From assembly GCA_030272585.1 (NCBI GenBank), contig BSYQ01000009.1:1364001-1428000 (forward strand): a stretch of DNA of 64,000 nt, written 5' to 3'. The position numbers were made by a program, and so were the translations under genes. Shown here in pieces: positions 12,874 through 24,746 of the stretch; position 1 is the stretch's first letter, and each line of letters begins with the position of its first letter. The notes under the pieces were generated by a model, which saw only the letters and a list, made by a program, of their open reading frames with translations, did not search any database and was not told the DNA's origin. This DNA comes from Bryopsis sp. KO-2023 (Eukaryota > Chlorophyta > Ulvophyceae > Bryopsidales > Bryopsidaceae).

Positions 12874-12983
12874 CCGTCCGGGACGCTGCATCGTCAGTCC
12901 CGGACGGACGATACGACGATGCAAGCGGGACGGCAGGAGGGGACCAGGGAATAAGGCAAAGATATGGGAGCAAGCAAACAAAT

Positions 12984-15900
12984 ATGGACCATGAGGAACG
13001 ACAAGACGATGACAATGATGAGTTAGACTTCGAGCAGCCAGAATGTCCCACAGGGACGCGGCAGAGACGAGCATGGACGCCGTCCGACTCCGAAGTACCG
13101 CCAATGGCGACAGAAGTTGCTACAGGCGAAGCGGACACGAGTGCACACCTGCAGACGTCTTCAAGTGGCGAGCAGGACGTATCCGATAGCGAAAATGGAA
13201 TGGAACCCCATGACGATACGTCAACTGGGGACGAGGGACGATCCGTACAGGACGACAATTTTGACTTTATGGGTCGAGCAGCCTGCGACGGACCCCAAGG
13301 GCGATTTACTGGGTTTGAGATCAAAATCAAAATAGGAGGGAGTCCACTAATCGCGTATGTGGACTCCGGCAGTTGGGAAAATTATGTAAGTGGACGAGTT
13401 CAAGCGAAACTGGACCTCAAGATGGACGGAGCCAATACCAAACGACTCGTGATGGCGGACGGGACGGAGCGACGTACGCTGGGACGCATTACGGGGGCGA
13501 AGTTCCGGAGTGGCGAAACGCAGTTTCGCTCGGACTTCGATGTCTTCCCAAACATGGCGTACGACGTCATTCTTGGCCTTCCCTGGCTAGTAGCAGAGAA
13601 CCCCACACTGGACTTCCGACATCGTACCATCAGCGTCAAGCGCGGACAAGCCACCCTCACACTTCCGCTGAAATTTTCAGTGCGGCCCAAGCCGGCACAG
13701 GTGTTGAGTGTGGGAACCGCCATACCCACTTCGTCATCACTCATTCTACGAGATATGCAGCGAGGCGAATGTGAAGCCGTAATGGTGGTAGTCAACGATG
13801 TCGACGATGAAGATGATGCTAACCAGCCCGGACCAGAGCCCAAAGCAACCAGTACCAAGAAAGACGTTCATGACAGCGATGATGTGGCCAAAGTTTTACG
13901 CCCGGACCAGCCAGACGGGATCCAGCGACTCCTCAACATGTACCGACGAGTCTTCGCGTCCGACTTGCCAAAAGGCACGCCGCCGATAAGAAACGGGCAC
14001 GAATTCGAGATTGAACTCGAACCAGGGACGAAGCCGATATTTCGACCGATGTACAAACTCTCGCCAGCGGAACTGGCGGAAGTGAAGAAGCAGACCGAGT
14101 ACATGCTCGACAGAGAAATTATCCGGCCGTCGAAGAGCCCCTGGGGAGCCCCCATCTTATTTGCGGCCAAGAAGGGCGGGGGGTTGCGGTTCTGCATCGA
14201 TTACCGATGGCTGAACCAAAAGACCGTGAAGAACCGCTACCCCCTGCCCTTGCCGGACGAGTTGCTCGACAGGTTCCAAGGCGCACGGGTGTTTAGTCGA
14301 CTCGACCTCCGTTCGGGTTACTGGCAGATGCCAATCCGAACGGAGGACCAACCAAAAACTGCGTTTCGAACGCGGTACGGGCATTACGAATATAAGGTAG
14401 TCCCGTTCGGGTTGACAAACGCTCCGCCCCAGTTTATGTCGATGATAAATGACATATTCCGGGACTTCCATGACCAGTTCCTCGTCGTGTTCCTGGACGA
14501 CCTAGTCGTTTATTCGAAAACGATGGAAGAACACGAGGAGCATCTGAGACTCGTCCTGGAGAAGCTGCGGGAGCATGGACTGTTTGCGAAAGCGTCCAAG
14601 TGCGCATTCGCTGTGTCCGAGTTGGACTTCGTAGGGCACTGGGTCACTGCAAATGGCATTTCGCCGCATCGCAGTAAGACCTCCGCGGTCCGCGACTGGC
14701 AGCCGTTACAGAACGTGGCAGAAGTCAGGAGCTTCCTCGGCCTGGTATCCTACTACAGGCGTTTTATTCGGGAATACGCACGCATCGCGGCCCCGATTCA
14801 GATGTTGGTCAAGAAGGACGTCGCATGGCAATGGGGTCCTCCTCAGCAGCAGGCGTTCGAGGAACTGAAGATGAAGCTCACCTCGGCCCCAGTTCTGAGG
14901 ATCCCGGACCCAGCCAAGGCGTACACGGTCGTCACGGACGCGTCGGACATCGCGTTGGGTGCGACATTGATGCAGGAGGGGGACGACGGCCTCCAGCCCG
15001 TTGCTTTTCTCAGTCGCGGCCTCAACCCGGCCGAGAAGAAGTACTCGGCTTACGAGCGCGAACTACTCGGGATCTCGTACGCCCTGGCTCAGTGGCGTCA
15101 CTATCTCGAGGGCGCTCCAGGAGGGGTCACCGTCCTCACGGACCATCAGCCGGCTACCCACTTTCTCCAGCAGAAAGTGTTGTCTCGTACCCAGACACGG
15201 TGGCTCAAGTATTTCCAGTCCATCATGCCCGTCATCAAGTACATCCCAGGACGAAGTAATGTGGTCGCGGACGCGCTTTCCAGGCGCACCCACATCTCGG
15301 CAATTTCGGAGGCCAAAATCTCGCCCGGGGAGGCTCAAGCTTGGCAGGATGCACTGGCGGAAGACCCGATCCTGAGCTCTATTCGTACCAAACTGCAGGC
15401 TGGTGGATCCGTTTCTGATTATTCCCTTAGTCAGGACGGGTTGCTTCTCTACACCAGTCCGAACCCAGAAGCACTACCAAAGGTGGTGGTGCCACGAACG
15501 AAACGCCAGGTGATTCTACACGATCACCACGACATACCAATGGCCGGTCACCCTGGGGTGGCTCGTACGGCCGACTTGGTGAGCCGAAAGTACTGGTGGC
15601 GCGGATGGAGAAGGGCCGTGGACCATTACGTTCGAACATGCAGCACGTGCCAGGTGATGAAGACGGACAACGCCAAGGCGAAGGGGTTGCTGAACCCATT
15701 GCCCGTCCCCACCTACAAGTGGGAACAGGTCACCACGGATCTCATGACGGACCTTCCAAAGTCCCAGGGGTTCACGGCCGTGGCTGTATTCGTCGATAGG
15801 CTCACGAAGTTCTGCAAGTTCGTCCCGTGTTCCAAGGAAGTGACGGCCCAAGGATACGCGGACATGTTCTTCAAACATGTGTTCCCCACGTTCGGAATAC

Positions 15901-16931
15901 CGAGCGTGATCATCTCGGACCGAGACCCGAGGTTCACCAGCCAGTTCTGGAAGGAGCTGTTCCGGTTGCTTGGGTCCTCGTTGAAGATGTCAACAGCGTT
16001 CCATCCTCAGACTGACGGACAGTCCGAGGTTACAATCCGGACCTTGGAGAACTTTCTACGTCCCTACGTGGAAGCAAGGCCGGACGGGTGGGCGAAACTA
16101 CTGAACACGGCCGAGTTCGCAGCTAACAACGCTACGAACGCTTCGACTGGCTACTCGCCGTTCTACCTCATGTACGGCCAGCACCCTCGTGCCCTCGAAG
16201 TGTACCGTCCGAAGTCGATTGTGGAAGCGGCGGACACAATGGTGGCGCGAATGGATGAGGAGATGAACGAAGCGAAGAAGAACTACAAACTGGCCCAGGA
16301 TCGCATGGCAGAGAACGCGAACAGGAAGCGCAGACATGTCGAGTTCCAAGTCGGCCAGGAAGTCTGTCTTCGTTCATCACACATCCCACTGGCGATTACA
16401 AAGCACCTGCCCTCGAAGATTCGGAGAAAGTATGTGGGGCCATTCAAGATCGAGAAGGTGATCTCTCCGGTGGCTTATCGTTTGACGCTACCGAGTACAT
16501 GGCGCCTGCATCCCACGTTCCACATCTCAAAGCTGAAGGAGTTCCGTCGTTCGTCCGAGTTCGTGTGTGACGTCTCCAGTTCCAAACCGTCCCAGGACAA
16601 AGCGCAATCGCATTGTGGACCCCCGCAGACTACGCCATGGGAAGTTCGTCATGCCAGTCCCAGTGGCTACCGAGACGGTCATCCAGGACGAAAGTGGGGG
16701 AACGTCCATCGACACGACTTCCGCGCCACAACCGGCGAATACTCCAAAAGCGACTCCAAGCACCCCAACGGCGACCACGACGACCCGGACTCCAACCCAG
16801 GTTACTGGCGGACCAGCGGATGGGGGGGGCATCCCCATATGTCCTGCGTGCTCGGCCACGGGGAGGCCGGTGAGGGAGCTCTACGACCGAGTGATCGGTT
16901 GTGGGAAGCACCTCACGTGCCTTTCCCATAA
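12984..16931 (+). CDS. pol: Pol polyprotein of element A, chromodomain lost and end out of frame
   Basis: 1,315 codons from ATG 12984. The frame is open back to 12849, overlapping the end of gag in the -1 frame, so frameshifting or reinitiation are both possible. Domains in order: aspartic protease (DSG at residues 127-129), reverse transcriptase (FLDD encoded near 14493), RNase H, integrase with an HHCC zinc region and a DDE core. The last ~120 residues are not pol: a deletion joins the frame at 16567-16574 to ORF3 DNA read in the wrong frame, removing the chromodomain. The RT motif reads KKGGG where B and C have KKDGG, a change at a normally conserved Asp. Both suggest reduced or lost activity. 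Confidence 0.93.
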   Translation: MDHEERQDDDNDELDFEQPECPTGTRQRRAWTPSDSEVPPMATEVATGEADTSAHLQTSSSGEQDVSDSENGMEPHDDTSTGDEGRSVQDDNFDFMGRAACDGPQGRFTGFEIKIKIGGSPLIAYVDSGSWENYVSGRVQAKLDLKMDGANTKRLVMADGTERRTLGRITGAKFRSGETQFRSDFDVFPNMAYDVILGLPWLVAENPTLDFRHRTISVKRGQATLTLPLKFSVRPKPAQVLSVGTAIPTSSSLILRDMQRGECEAVMVVVNDVDDEDDANQPGPEPKATSTKKDVHDSDDVAKVLRPDQPDGIQRLLNMYRRVFASDLPKGTPPIRNGHEFEIELEPGTKPIFRPMYKLSPAELAEVKKQTEYMLDREIIRPSKSPWGAPILFAAKKGGGLRFCIDYRWLNQKTVKNRYPLPLPDELLDRFQGARVFSRLDLRSGYWQMPIRTEDQPKTAFRTRYGHYEYKVVPFGLTNAPPQFMSMINDIFRDFHDQFLVVFLDDLVVYSKTMEEHEEHLRLVLEKLREHGLFAKASKCAFAVSELDFVGHWVTANGISPHRSKTSAVRDWQPLQNVAEVRSFLGLVSYYRRFIREYARIAAPIQMLVKKDVAWQWGPPQQQAFEELKMKLTSAPVLRIPDPAKAYTVVTDASDIALGATLMQEGDDGLQPVAFLSRGLNPAEKKYSAYERELLGISYALAQWRHYLEGAPGGVTVLTDHQPATHFLQQKVLSRTQTRWLKYFQSIMPVIKYIPGRSNVVADALSRRTHISAISEAKISPGEAQAWQDALAEDPILSSIRTKLQAGGSVSDYSLSQDGLLLYTSPNPEALPKVVVPRTKRQVILHDHHDIPMAGHPGVARTADLVSRKYWWRGWRRAVDHYVRTCSTCQVMKTDNAKAKGLLNPLPVPTYKWEQVTTDLMTDLPKSQGFTAVAVFVDRLTKFCKFVPCSKEVTAQGYADMFFKHVFPTFGIPSVIISDRDPRFTSQFWKELFRLLGSSLKMSTAFHPQTDGQSEVTIRTLENFLRPYVEARPDGWAKLLNTAEFAANNATNASTGYSPFYLMYGQHPRALEVYRPKSIVEAADTMVARMDEEMNEAKKNYKLAQDRMAENANRKRRHVEFQVGQEVCLRSSHIPLAITKHLPSKIRRKYVGPFKIEKVISPVAYRLTLPSTWRLHPTFHISKLKEFRRSSEFVCDVSSSKPSQDKAQSHCGPPQTTPWEVRHASPSGYRDGHPGRKWGNVHRHDFRATTGEYSKSDSKHPNGDHDDPDSNPGYWRTSGWGGHPHMSCVLGHGEAGEGALRPSDRLWEAPHVPFP

Positions 16932-17253
16932 CGCCGGCCTCCGCCTGGCCGCGCGCGCCGTACGGTTCCACCGTCAGGACGGGTTTTTCCCGGAACCGGA
17001 GGATATCCTTCAGGACTCGCGTACCCCGATGCTTGGGGACGACGTTGTTTTGGTGCCTGGCTTGGACGAACCATTTCCCGCGAGCGAGTGTCCGGCCTGC
17101 TACAAACGCGAGCTCGGTACGGAGTGGACTGGCCGTTTAAAGGATATCATAAACGGCTATGGGAAAATGTATTACGATCGCACCGGCCTCGAACCCCCTC
17201 ACGTTCCTAAAGGGGGGTCGCGCAAAAGACGCGCACAGGGGGCACCGGAGTGA
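16567..17253 (+). pseudogene. 3' remnant of ORF3 in element A
   Basis: An open frame of 228 codons without an ATG at its start, beginning exactly at the deletion joint GTGACGTC. It matches the C-terminal half of the intact ORF3 of element B, including the Cys/His cluster (CPAC, CGKH, CLSH, CPAC). The N-terminal coiled coil and start are missing, so it is not expected to be translated except by readthrough or internal initiation. Confidence 0.85.
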
Positions 17254-17556
17254 CTTAATTGGTTTTCTTATTGTTGTTTGGTTTCGTTCGGTATTCGGTT
17301 CGGGGTTTTTCGTTTCGTGGGTTCTTTTGTGAAAGCGTCGGGGACGCTGGGGAACGGTTTTCTTTATTGACTTCTTTTTGTGAGTGAATTCGGGTTGAAC
17401 AGTATCGAACAGATTTTCGGTTTATTCTCTTGTGCAGAAACACTGGGACTGGTTGGGACAAACATTCGAACAGGTTATTGGGTTATTTTTGTGTAAGGAT
17501 TATGGAGATGAACTGTCGGCTTCGCGGGACGCGAAGTCGTTGGGGGGGGAACTAGT
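17254..17556 (+). other. 3' untranslated part and polypurine tract of element A
   Basis: About 300 bases between ORF3 and the 3' LTR with no coding potential, similar to 28313-28612 of element B in reverse. The last bases (17541-17556, a G run followed by AACTAGT) form the polypurine tract used to prime plus-strand synthesis. Confidence 0.8.
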
Positions 17557-17738
17557 TGATATGAACCTCTGACTCATCAGTCCGTCCAGAAGATACAGCT
17601 GGACGGGGACGGTTCGAGATGTGAGATCTCGTACCGTCCCAGAGGCCATATAACGCGGACCAGCGTTCCCCACCGCAGTTCTTTTCTTTTCGCAAGTAAA
17701 CTCCGTCTTCGGTCTGTGACCTCACTCCGTTCATATCA
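17557..17738 (+). repeat. 3' LTR of element A
   Basis: 182 bp, identical by eye to 10255-10436, and followed by the target duplication TATCC. It carries the same hairpins and TATA-like site. Since it points toward the gene at 18608, it could act as an outward promoter. Confidence 0.93.
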
Positions 17739-18607
17739 TATCCACTATATAACGACCTAGATGGCAGCAGTTTGGCAGTATCCAGCCATTTGAAAGTAAG
17801 CAAATCTTGCCATCAAGACATCACTGCGAAACAATGCACAAGCCGACACGACGCTTTCTCGAGCTGCTGGTAAGGAGGAAATTCTCCCAGCCTGGATTTC
17901 CCAGGCTGTTTTTGTGCGCCACCCAGCTATCGCTTAAGCTCAACCGCGAAAGCTTCTGCAGACGTAGCACATTTCAAACCGGCCATCCAAACGTAAAGTC
18001 TCGTTATATCAAGATAGAAAGGGGTTAGTGCCCTTCTAACATCATGATCTAATGATACTGGCTAGCGCACGAACTGGAAAAAATGTGGGACTGTGCGACA
18101 AGTGGAACTTAAAGCACTTTCTTGGAGCAAGCAAAGAGGCTCGTGGGAAAGAAAGTTCTACGTGCAAACAAGCTGACTACTTCTGTTTTCATCTTCGTTT
18201 TGTTGTGGTTGTAGCCAACCTCCGTTCCAAGACGTGCATGCACTTGGAAAACAAACAAACAAACACGCACAAAAAACGTTCACAAGAAAGAAAGAAAAAA
18301 TAAAACGAGGTTCATGCCACGTAAACACCCACAACGATCAGCTAAACGCAACGCCAAGCACACTCAACCCCAGGAAACCAGCCACCGACAAGACAGCCCC
18401 AGCAAGCGTTCAAGTGCTGGCCAACACAATCCTTGGGAACATGTGGTTGGCCCCCAGATTGGTCCTATCAACGAGGAGGGACGAGGTCAAAAGGGCGCAC
18501 TGTGCTAGAACCCATCAGTCTAAGGAGAAAACTTCAGTTTGTGGCGGTGGAGAAAAGCGGTGCATAGGATTTGCTCTCAGTACACAGGGACACAGGGACT
18601 GACAAAA
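17739..18607. other. Intergenic region upstream of the first eight-cysteine gene
   Basis: No supportable coding gene. It presumably contains the promoter and 5' leader of the gene starting at 18608. An (AAAC)n-like stretch lies near 18250-18272. No clear TATA box was identified. Confidence 0.5.
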
Positions 18608-20147
18608 ATGTCGAGAATGACGGCGTTGGTGGTTTTCTTTGTCGCTGGTAAGGCTCTGTTCCGACGCGATCGAATTTTTGGAGCTCCAGACGAAAGTTGA
18701 TAGATCGATCATTCGGAACCTACAACTGTGGTGAACCCTTGTGTTGTTTCTTGTCCAGCCATTGTGGCGGTTTCACAAGCGGGTCAAGTTCCGACCCTCG
18801 AGGTTTGCGAGAATACCGTGGCTGCGCTTGGATCCGAAGAGTTGATCGCTCGATCGCTCGGAGGAAGCGCTGAATGCGCAGAGGCTGAGGACAAGACCCA
18901 ATGTTGCGAGCAGGCAAGCCCCTACCGTGCTGGTCGCCTATGCTTGGTTTCTTGTTCTGATTTCAATCTACGTTTCGCTCACTATTGGACGCTGATCATT
19001 GCTGAGGTGGTCCTGAAAAAAGACATAACGAATATCTATATTTTTTATTATTCTCGGTGCAGATTCGTGGACTCTTTGGGGAAGGTGGCGATGCTGAAAT
19101 GTGTAAGTGAGAAACTTCAGTGTAGAACCCTTGCGATAATTTGCAGCTTTTCATGGGGGGGGCAAGCCCTGATACGATGTTGGTGAATGTGCAGGCTTGT
19201 GCAATGAGGATTTTTTCTCCACCTTGATGATGGCACTTCCAAGTCCCAATGGAGTCGACCCTACCAGCTACGCAGACTTGTGAGTGCTTGTAAATTAGGT
19301 TCTGTTAGGTTTATTTTGGATCTAAAGATTGCTTCTGCTTTTGACCAGAAACCCCCACTGTAACTGTCCATTGTATATTTCAGGCTCGAGGAGTGTGGTG
19401 TCCCTGTGGCTGGGCAGTCCACTTGTACTGGAAGTGAGGGTGCCGGGGCCATTGAGCCAAAGATGCAAGGTCAAATTATTAAAGCATTAGTTCTGGCTAA
19501 AGCTTTGGCAGCTAAGAAAAAGAAGGGGGCTGCGGGAGCTGCCGTAGCGTCTCGAGGAAGGAACAGTGGCAATGCGAATTCAGTGGCTTCTGCTTCCACA
19601 CCACCTCCTGAGGCACCTCCAATGCCTCCTCAAACACTTCCAATCAAGCGTAAGATTAGAGCATGATTTCAGTCTTTCAAAAAATTTTTATATGGAGAGA
19701 TATGGTGAACTTACCCCAGAGTGCTGTCCCAAGTTTTGCTTAAAGAAATTTTGCTTCAATTGAATGATGCAGAATTAAAAACCGTATGTGGACTTCTGTA
19801 TTTGTGCATGATAGATCAAGGAAGATGCAAGAACATTACGCATTATTTTGATTGTCTTTCAAAACTGTTTGAACGAAAAGAAACTGCGTGGAGTCGCCAG
19901 AAAATTCTGATACCTTGTGTGTCACTCAGCTGCTGGAGGTAAGAAAGCAAAGCCAACAGTCCTGAAAGTTGTGGCTGCACCCAAGAAGGTTGCTGTTCCA
20001 GCTCCTGCACCAGCACCAGCTGTTGTTACTCCTGCACCTGCCCCACCTCCACCAGCTCCAACACCCCCTCCTCCTGCTCCGGCTCCAGCTGTGACTCCCG
20101 CAGTCGTGACCCCAGAGCCTAAGAAAACTGCGCTTGGTCGCAAGTAA
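18608..20147 (+). CDS. Secreted eight-cysteine (lipid-transfer-protein-like) protein, paralog 1
   Basis: Exons 18608-18647, 18759-18913, 19063-19102, 19195-19279, 19384-19649 and 19930-20147 give 267 residues. Intron 2 appears to use a GC donor (CAG|GCAAGC) where the paralogs have GT. A signal peptide covers about residues 1-21. Cysteines at 30, 53, 62, 63, 79, 81, 111 and 121 give the order C..C..CC..CXC..C..C typical of plant nonspecific lipid-transfer and related proteins. Residues 131-154 form a Lys-rich amphipathic helix. A Ser/Pro-rich linker follows, then a Lys/Ala/Pro tail opening with PAGGKKAK. In plants such proteins bind lipids in the wall or apoplast; that role here is inference from the cysteine order only. 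First of four tandem copies. Confidence 0.85.
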
Positions 20148-21162
20148 AGAAACGACCCGTGAAGAATAGGAGAGATATATCTCTCTGCTCCCTAAATAAA
20201 CCCAGGCAGAGCTTTGAGTATCGGGGTGGTTGATAGACACAAAGAAACGGCTGGAGTGAGTGGATTGCCTGATTTTTTTAGTTTTTGAAATGTGCAAAGA
20301 GGCAGTTTCACAGCTTGAATTGTGGCATTCTGCTCTATTAATCATGCATCATATTCTTGCCAATCCACCCTTCATGGGTCTTCACATAAACATGGAAGTG
20401 GGGATGTTGTGGAGTTGGGGTTTTATTTTTGATGGATACTAAGTATATATAATAACGAGACGTTATGGGTGTGGATTGGATGAACATTGTAAGTGAAACC
20501 TATTTTATATTAGCAAAAACTGCTAGTTTTGCTTTGAAGAGTTGTATGTGCCTTCGGTTTTGGGGGAATTTGAGAGGAAGAAGTGTAAATACAGAGGACT
20601 ACGCATCATTGAATAACGTAAGAGCACATGTCCACAAAATGACACCCTCAGCAACTATTGGAAGAAATTGCAGCCACATGCATGTAAACAAAAACCCTCG
20701 AAAAAAAAAAAATGTGCAAGCGAACGAAAGGTGTCGACAGCACAGCTCATTTGATAATTGACATCAGGAAGAGAACATAAACCAGTTGACACGAAGAAAA
20801 AACACGAAATGAACAAAGTAACGTTGCTTTGTCCTGTCCATGATAAGACTCAGGCGTCGAACAACGTAACTCGCAGAGTCGATGTTGCTTCCAAGACAAG
20901 ATTCAACGTAACACTCACGGATGGTGGTGTAAAATGACTTTCTGTGTGGGTATAGAATCATTGGAAGCGAAAGACACAGACTTCGAACCCCCACATCGAG
21001 ATTGTCTCCATCAGGGGCGCCCCTTACACTCCCATCAACGAGGACAGGGTGGCATCTCACCGAGCACTCAAAAACTGCTGGAGACTGGTTCTATTCATTC
21101 GGTGGTGGGTTTGGAACAGAAGTATCTTTCCGAAGCGTTTGAACAAAAGCAGGCTTTTGAAA
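20148..21162. other. Spacer between paralogs 1 and 2
   Basis: About 1 kb without a supportable gene. AATAAA-like sequence near 20192 may serve in 3' end formation of paralog 1. The rest presumably holds the promoter of paralog 2. Confidence 0.5.
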
Positions 21163-22450
21163 ATGGCACGAATTATGGCAGTAGCGTTTTTGCTCTTTGC
21201 GGGTATGCGGGGAACTGGGTTTACTGATGTTGGTCGACGCGCTTCGTTTTCCGAGGTAGATCGAAAGTGGTCCGATTCAATACATTCAATTGTTGGGCGC
21301 AGGGGTTTTGGCCGCCGTTGCACGGGACGAAGCGCCCAGCTTCGAGACATGCGAGGCTTCCGCTATGGGCATGGAGGCTGGCGAATTCGTCGCACGTGCA
21401 CTTGGCGGCAGCCCAGGGTGTGTCGACGCCGAGGATAAGAGCGCTTGCTGTGATCAGGTGAAAACGATCGGTCGATCAAACCTCGTCTCTTTCTCTCTGT
21501 GTGGCTACGTCGTTTGGGATTGCCAGTGTATTTACGAACCAATACCATCCTGATGTGCCCTATCAGGTGCGCGGCCTGTTTGCTGAAGGTGGAGCCGCTG
21601 AATTCTGTAAGTGCTGGTACAGCCAAAAATGCGTCGATTGCTGGGTGTTTCTCTGTTGTGTTTCTATTGGTGAGTTTTGGTTTGTTCGTCTGGCAGGTAT
21701 GTGCAACGTGGAGTTCTTCTCGACGATCTTGACGGATCTCCCCACTCACAATGATATCAACCCTTCGAACTACGCTGACATGTGAGCGCCACTATCTCCC
21801 TGCTCTTCTCGTTTTTACCGCGACTAGACTGGGCCAATGACCGCATTTGTTTTGATTTGACAGGCTCGAGGACTGCGGTGTCCCAATGGCTGGACAGACG
21901 ACTTGCCCTGGAGTTGAGGTCGAGACACCAGTGGAGCCTGTGGTCCAGGCTCAGATCCTGAAAAAGAAACTCATCAAAGGTCTTTTGATCAAAAAGGCGA
22001 AAGGAGCAGCTGTGGCAGCTTTGGCCAGGCGCAGCAGGCAATCTGGCGGAGCTGCTGGACGTAGTGGGAGTGGTGTGGAGAGCGAATCTTCCTCTCCACC
22101 CCCTCCTCCCCCTCCCCCTCCTCCTCCCCCTCCAGTTAAACCAGCTGGTAATGAGACTCTCTTTTGGATTTGTTTGCACTGTGATGCTCTCTTGTTTCGT
22201 TCTATTATATTTAAACCGCTACCGCTCTATTTGTGATTTCATTTGGTTTCAAGAAAGTGTTTTTTGTTGATGATATCTAGGTAAAAAGGCCAAGTATGTT
22301 GAGGTTGTTCCTGCCAAGAAAGTGGTGGTTGCTGCACCCACAAAGGCACCTGTTAAAGAGACAGTTGTGGTGGAGACACCAGAGATCACCCCAAAAGTGA
22401 CTGCCACAGTGACTGCCACCCCTAAAGTAACTGCAGCAGGCAAACGATAA
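21163..22450 (+). CDS. Secreted eight-cysteine (lipid-transfer-protein-like) protein, paralog 2
   Basis: Exons 21163-21202, 21303-21457, 21567-21606, 21697-21781, 21864-22147 and 22281-22450 give 257 residues; all introns are GT-AG. Exons 1-4 have exactly the same lengths and phases as in paralog 1. A signal peptide (MARIMAVAFLLFAG...) is followed by the eight cysteines with C1 at residue 30 and spacing identical to the other copies. After the core come EPVVQAQILKKKLIKGLL (a cationic amphipathic helix), a Ser-rich segment, a run of 13 prolines and a tail rich in Val, Thr and Lys starting PAGKKAK. Substrate and location are unknown; secretion is inferred from the signal peptide, and no GPI-type hydrophobic C-terminus is seen. 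Confidence 0.88.
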
Positions 22451-23649
22451 GCTGATGATGCATATCTCCTTATTGTCTATATGACTACTGATTTGATTCG
22501 AGTCCTGGTGTTTTTTTTATTTTCCTTGTTGATATGCTGAGTCACTGGTGCATTTTTTCGTTCTAGTTGCTTTTGATACATGTGGATATATGTGGTGGGA
22601 AAATGGAATCTTTCAGTGGAGGTGAAACGATGATGGTGTTTCTGATTCTGACAATCTGGGAAGTACAGGGAGGGTGTCTTATATATATACATACGAAAAC
22701 CGTTGTGGTTGTCTCATGACGAGGGTGTTTTGGGAGGATGTTTTGGTTCAGCGAGTGAGAATTCGGACTGTTAGGCCTATAAATCTTATGCTGTCAGGGC
22801 ATTTGGTTTTAGTTGAGACTGCAGCGGAGAGTGTACGTTGTGTTGCGATCAAATAAATAATATGCTGATATATGGAGTGATCATTAAAAATTGTCAGTTT
22901 TGGGTTTTTCTTTCCCTGCTTTTGTGTGTTTTGGGGAGCAGTATTGACAGTACGACAGTATGAACTCCTTTTGACTACCGAAAAAAAAAAGTGGTTGACC
23001 AGTGGCTCTTGAATCATTTTGTAAACATTTGAGCTGTGTGAATCTGTGTCTTCCATGTCTAGATGCTCTTTTGAGTGTGCATGGGGTGTGCACAAAAAAA
23101 ACCGATGTGTGTTTTCATTACATGCACTGGAAGACAGGGAACTTTCTTTCTGAGATTCTTAGCCTGATCTTAGTGGGAGATTGTGTTGGCGTGAATGCCG
23201 TGCATCACATTTGTAAATTAATACAATGAAAAAATAAACTGAAGAAATTTGGCCATTGGCCAAATTCTGTGCATGCTAAGTAGGTATTTGCAATATTCAA
23301 AATCTGATTGTTTGACACTCAAGAAGCCATAGTTTTGACACAACTGTTCATCAACAGAATTCCGACATGTTCTGTAAAGCCCTCACAAATTGATCAAACT
23401 GCTCTACCTCAAGACATAAGTTCACACTGGAGAAAATTGACTGTCTGGGTTTGAAAATATTTTTGGAGTACGACTCGAATGCAGGTTTTTCTCTAGAGGG
23501 ATTTTGTCAGGACTTCATCGAGTGTGGACGGGGTTTTATCAGCGAGAACAGCCTGGCGCACAGTGCGCACGTAAATACCTTGGGAAATCCAGAAACCTCC
23601 TGAAAACTCTTCCAGCCACCGTTCACTCCCAGCAGCTCAAGAAAGCGCC
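22451..23649. other. Spacer between paralogs 2 and 3
   Basis: About 1.2 kb without a supportable gene. An AAATAAATAA stretch near 22851 is a possible 3' processing signal for paralog 2. Confidence 0.5.
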
Positions 23650-24746
23650 ATGTCGGCTTTTGCTTTGTTTCTCGTTGCCAGTGAGTTCCCTCAAGGCCGC
23701 TGTCGCCCCTTTGCTCATGCTTCTCAACATGGATTCTGCAAGAAAGAAAACGCTGTCTCTCGATTCGCGATCGCAGGTGTGCTGGTCGCTGCTGAAGCGG
23801 GTGAAGTGCCCAGCTCGGAAGCATGCGATAATTCCGCAATGGCCATGGGTGTCGACGATTTCGTGCTGCGAGCCCTTGGAGGTGACGCCAGTTGTGTCGA
23901 CTCTGAAAACAGGGGCGGGTGCTGCGAACAGGTGATCCTGTTGCTTGACGGCCCTGGTTTGGATTGCAGTCTTTGAGATGTTTGGGAATGAAACACCGTT
24001 GGTTCTTGCTATCAGGTCCGCGGGCTGTTTGGAGAAGGAGGAGCTGTTGAATTCTGTAAGCGATCACCGATCTCGTAGCGAGTGTTTGTGTCGATCAGGT
24101 CTTTTGGGGCAATTTGTGTTGAGCGTGTCTTTGACTTTGGCAGGTATGTGCAACGTCGATTTCTTCTCTGGAATCATGATGGCCCTTCCAGCGCACTCCA
24201 ACATCGACCCTACGCGTTACGTCGACATGTGAGTGCGGCGCCAGCCGAAGGTTGCCAGGGATAGTCGGTTTCCGTGATCATAGTCCATCTCATGTTGTGT
24301 TGATCTGCCAGGCTCGAGAAGTGTGGCGTTCCTGTTGCTGGAAAGACGACTTGCCCTGGAGTTGATGAGGAAACGCCCGTGGAGCCTGTGATGCAGGCCC
24401 AGATCTTGCTGAAGAAGAAGATTATTGGGGCATTGGCGCTCAAGGCGGTGGCGGGGAAAGCTTTGGTGGGGAAAGCTTTGGCGGCCAGGAGGAGGACACC
24501 TCCTCCACGGGACGTGGAAAGCATTAGTACTACTGTTGAGGAGGACCCAGTCCCCGAACCAACCCCACCTCCTGTGGAGCCAGTGCATGGTGAGGATCCA
24601 ACACTGTTTTTGCTACTGTCTCTTCTCTATCTGTCATCTTATTTTCTGATAATTTTCTGGATCATTTTGTTGGATTGGAAACAGGGAAGGGAGGTCCAAC
24701 ACATATTATATATACTGAAGGACATGGGAAAAGCGGCCGCAAATAG
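23650..24746 (+). CDS. Secreted eight-cysteine (lipid-transfer-protein-like) protein, paralog 3, short tail
   Basis: Exons 23650-23680, 23777-23931, 24016-24055, 24144-24228, 24312-24589 and 24685-24746 give 216 residues, all introns GT-AG. The signal-peptide exon is 9 bases shorter than in paralogs 1 and 2. Cysteine order and spacing match the family, with C1 at residue 27. The helix after the core is the longest and most basic of the four, with Lys every three to five residues over about 35 positions. The last exon is only 62 bases and encodes GKGG plus 16 residues, so the long Lys/Pro/Ala tail of the others is missing. It could be a shortened gene or a functional variant. Confidence 0.85.

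Larger units (their letters stand above)
10255..17738 (+). mobile_element. Retrotransposon A: Ty3-type chromovirus-family LTR element with internal deletion
   Basis: A 7,484-bp element bounded by two 182-bp LTRs that are identical by eye and flanked by a perfect 5-bp target duplication TATCC (10250-10254 and 17739-17743). Order inside: primer-binding site, small ORF0, gag, pol (protease, reverse transcriptase, RNase H, integrase), remnant of a third ORF, polypurine tract. Compared with element B it lacks 1,308 bp. That deletion removes the chromodomain end of pol and the first part of ORF3. It sits between the divergent MDN1 and the first eight-cysteine gene. LTR identity and intact duplication indicate a recent insertion. 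It is unlikely to be autonomous because pol is truncated and one conserved RT residue is changed. Confidence 0.95.

Noticed and set aside
17557..17738. Possible hammerhead ribozyme in the LTR of element A (CTGATGAGTC on the reverse strand)
   Set aside because: The GAAAC core and the closing stems are missing, and the related LTR of B has CTAGTGAG instead, so the motif is not conserved.
18914..18918. Possible sequencing error rather than GC donor in paralog 1
   Set aside because: Cannot be excluded, but GC-AG introns are a known class and the surrounding CAG|GCAAG context is typical for them, so it is kept as a GC-AG intron.
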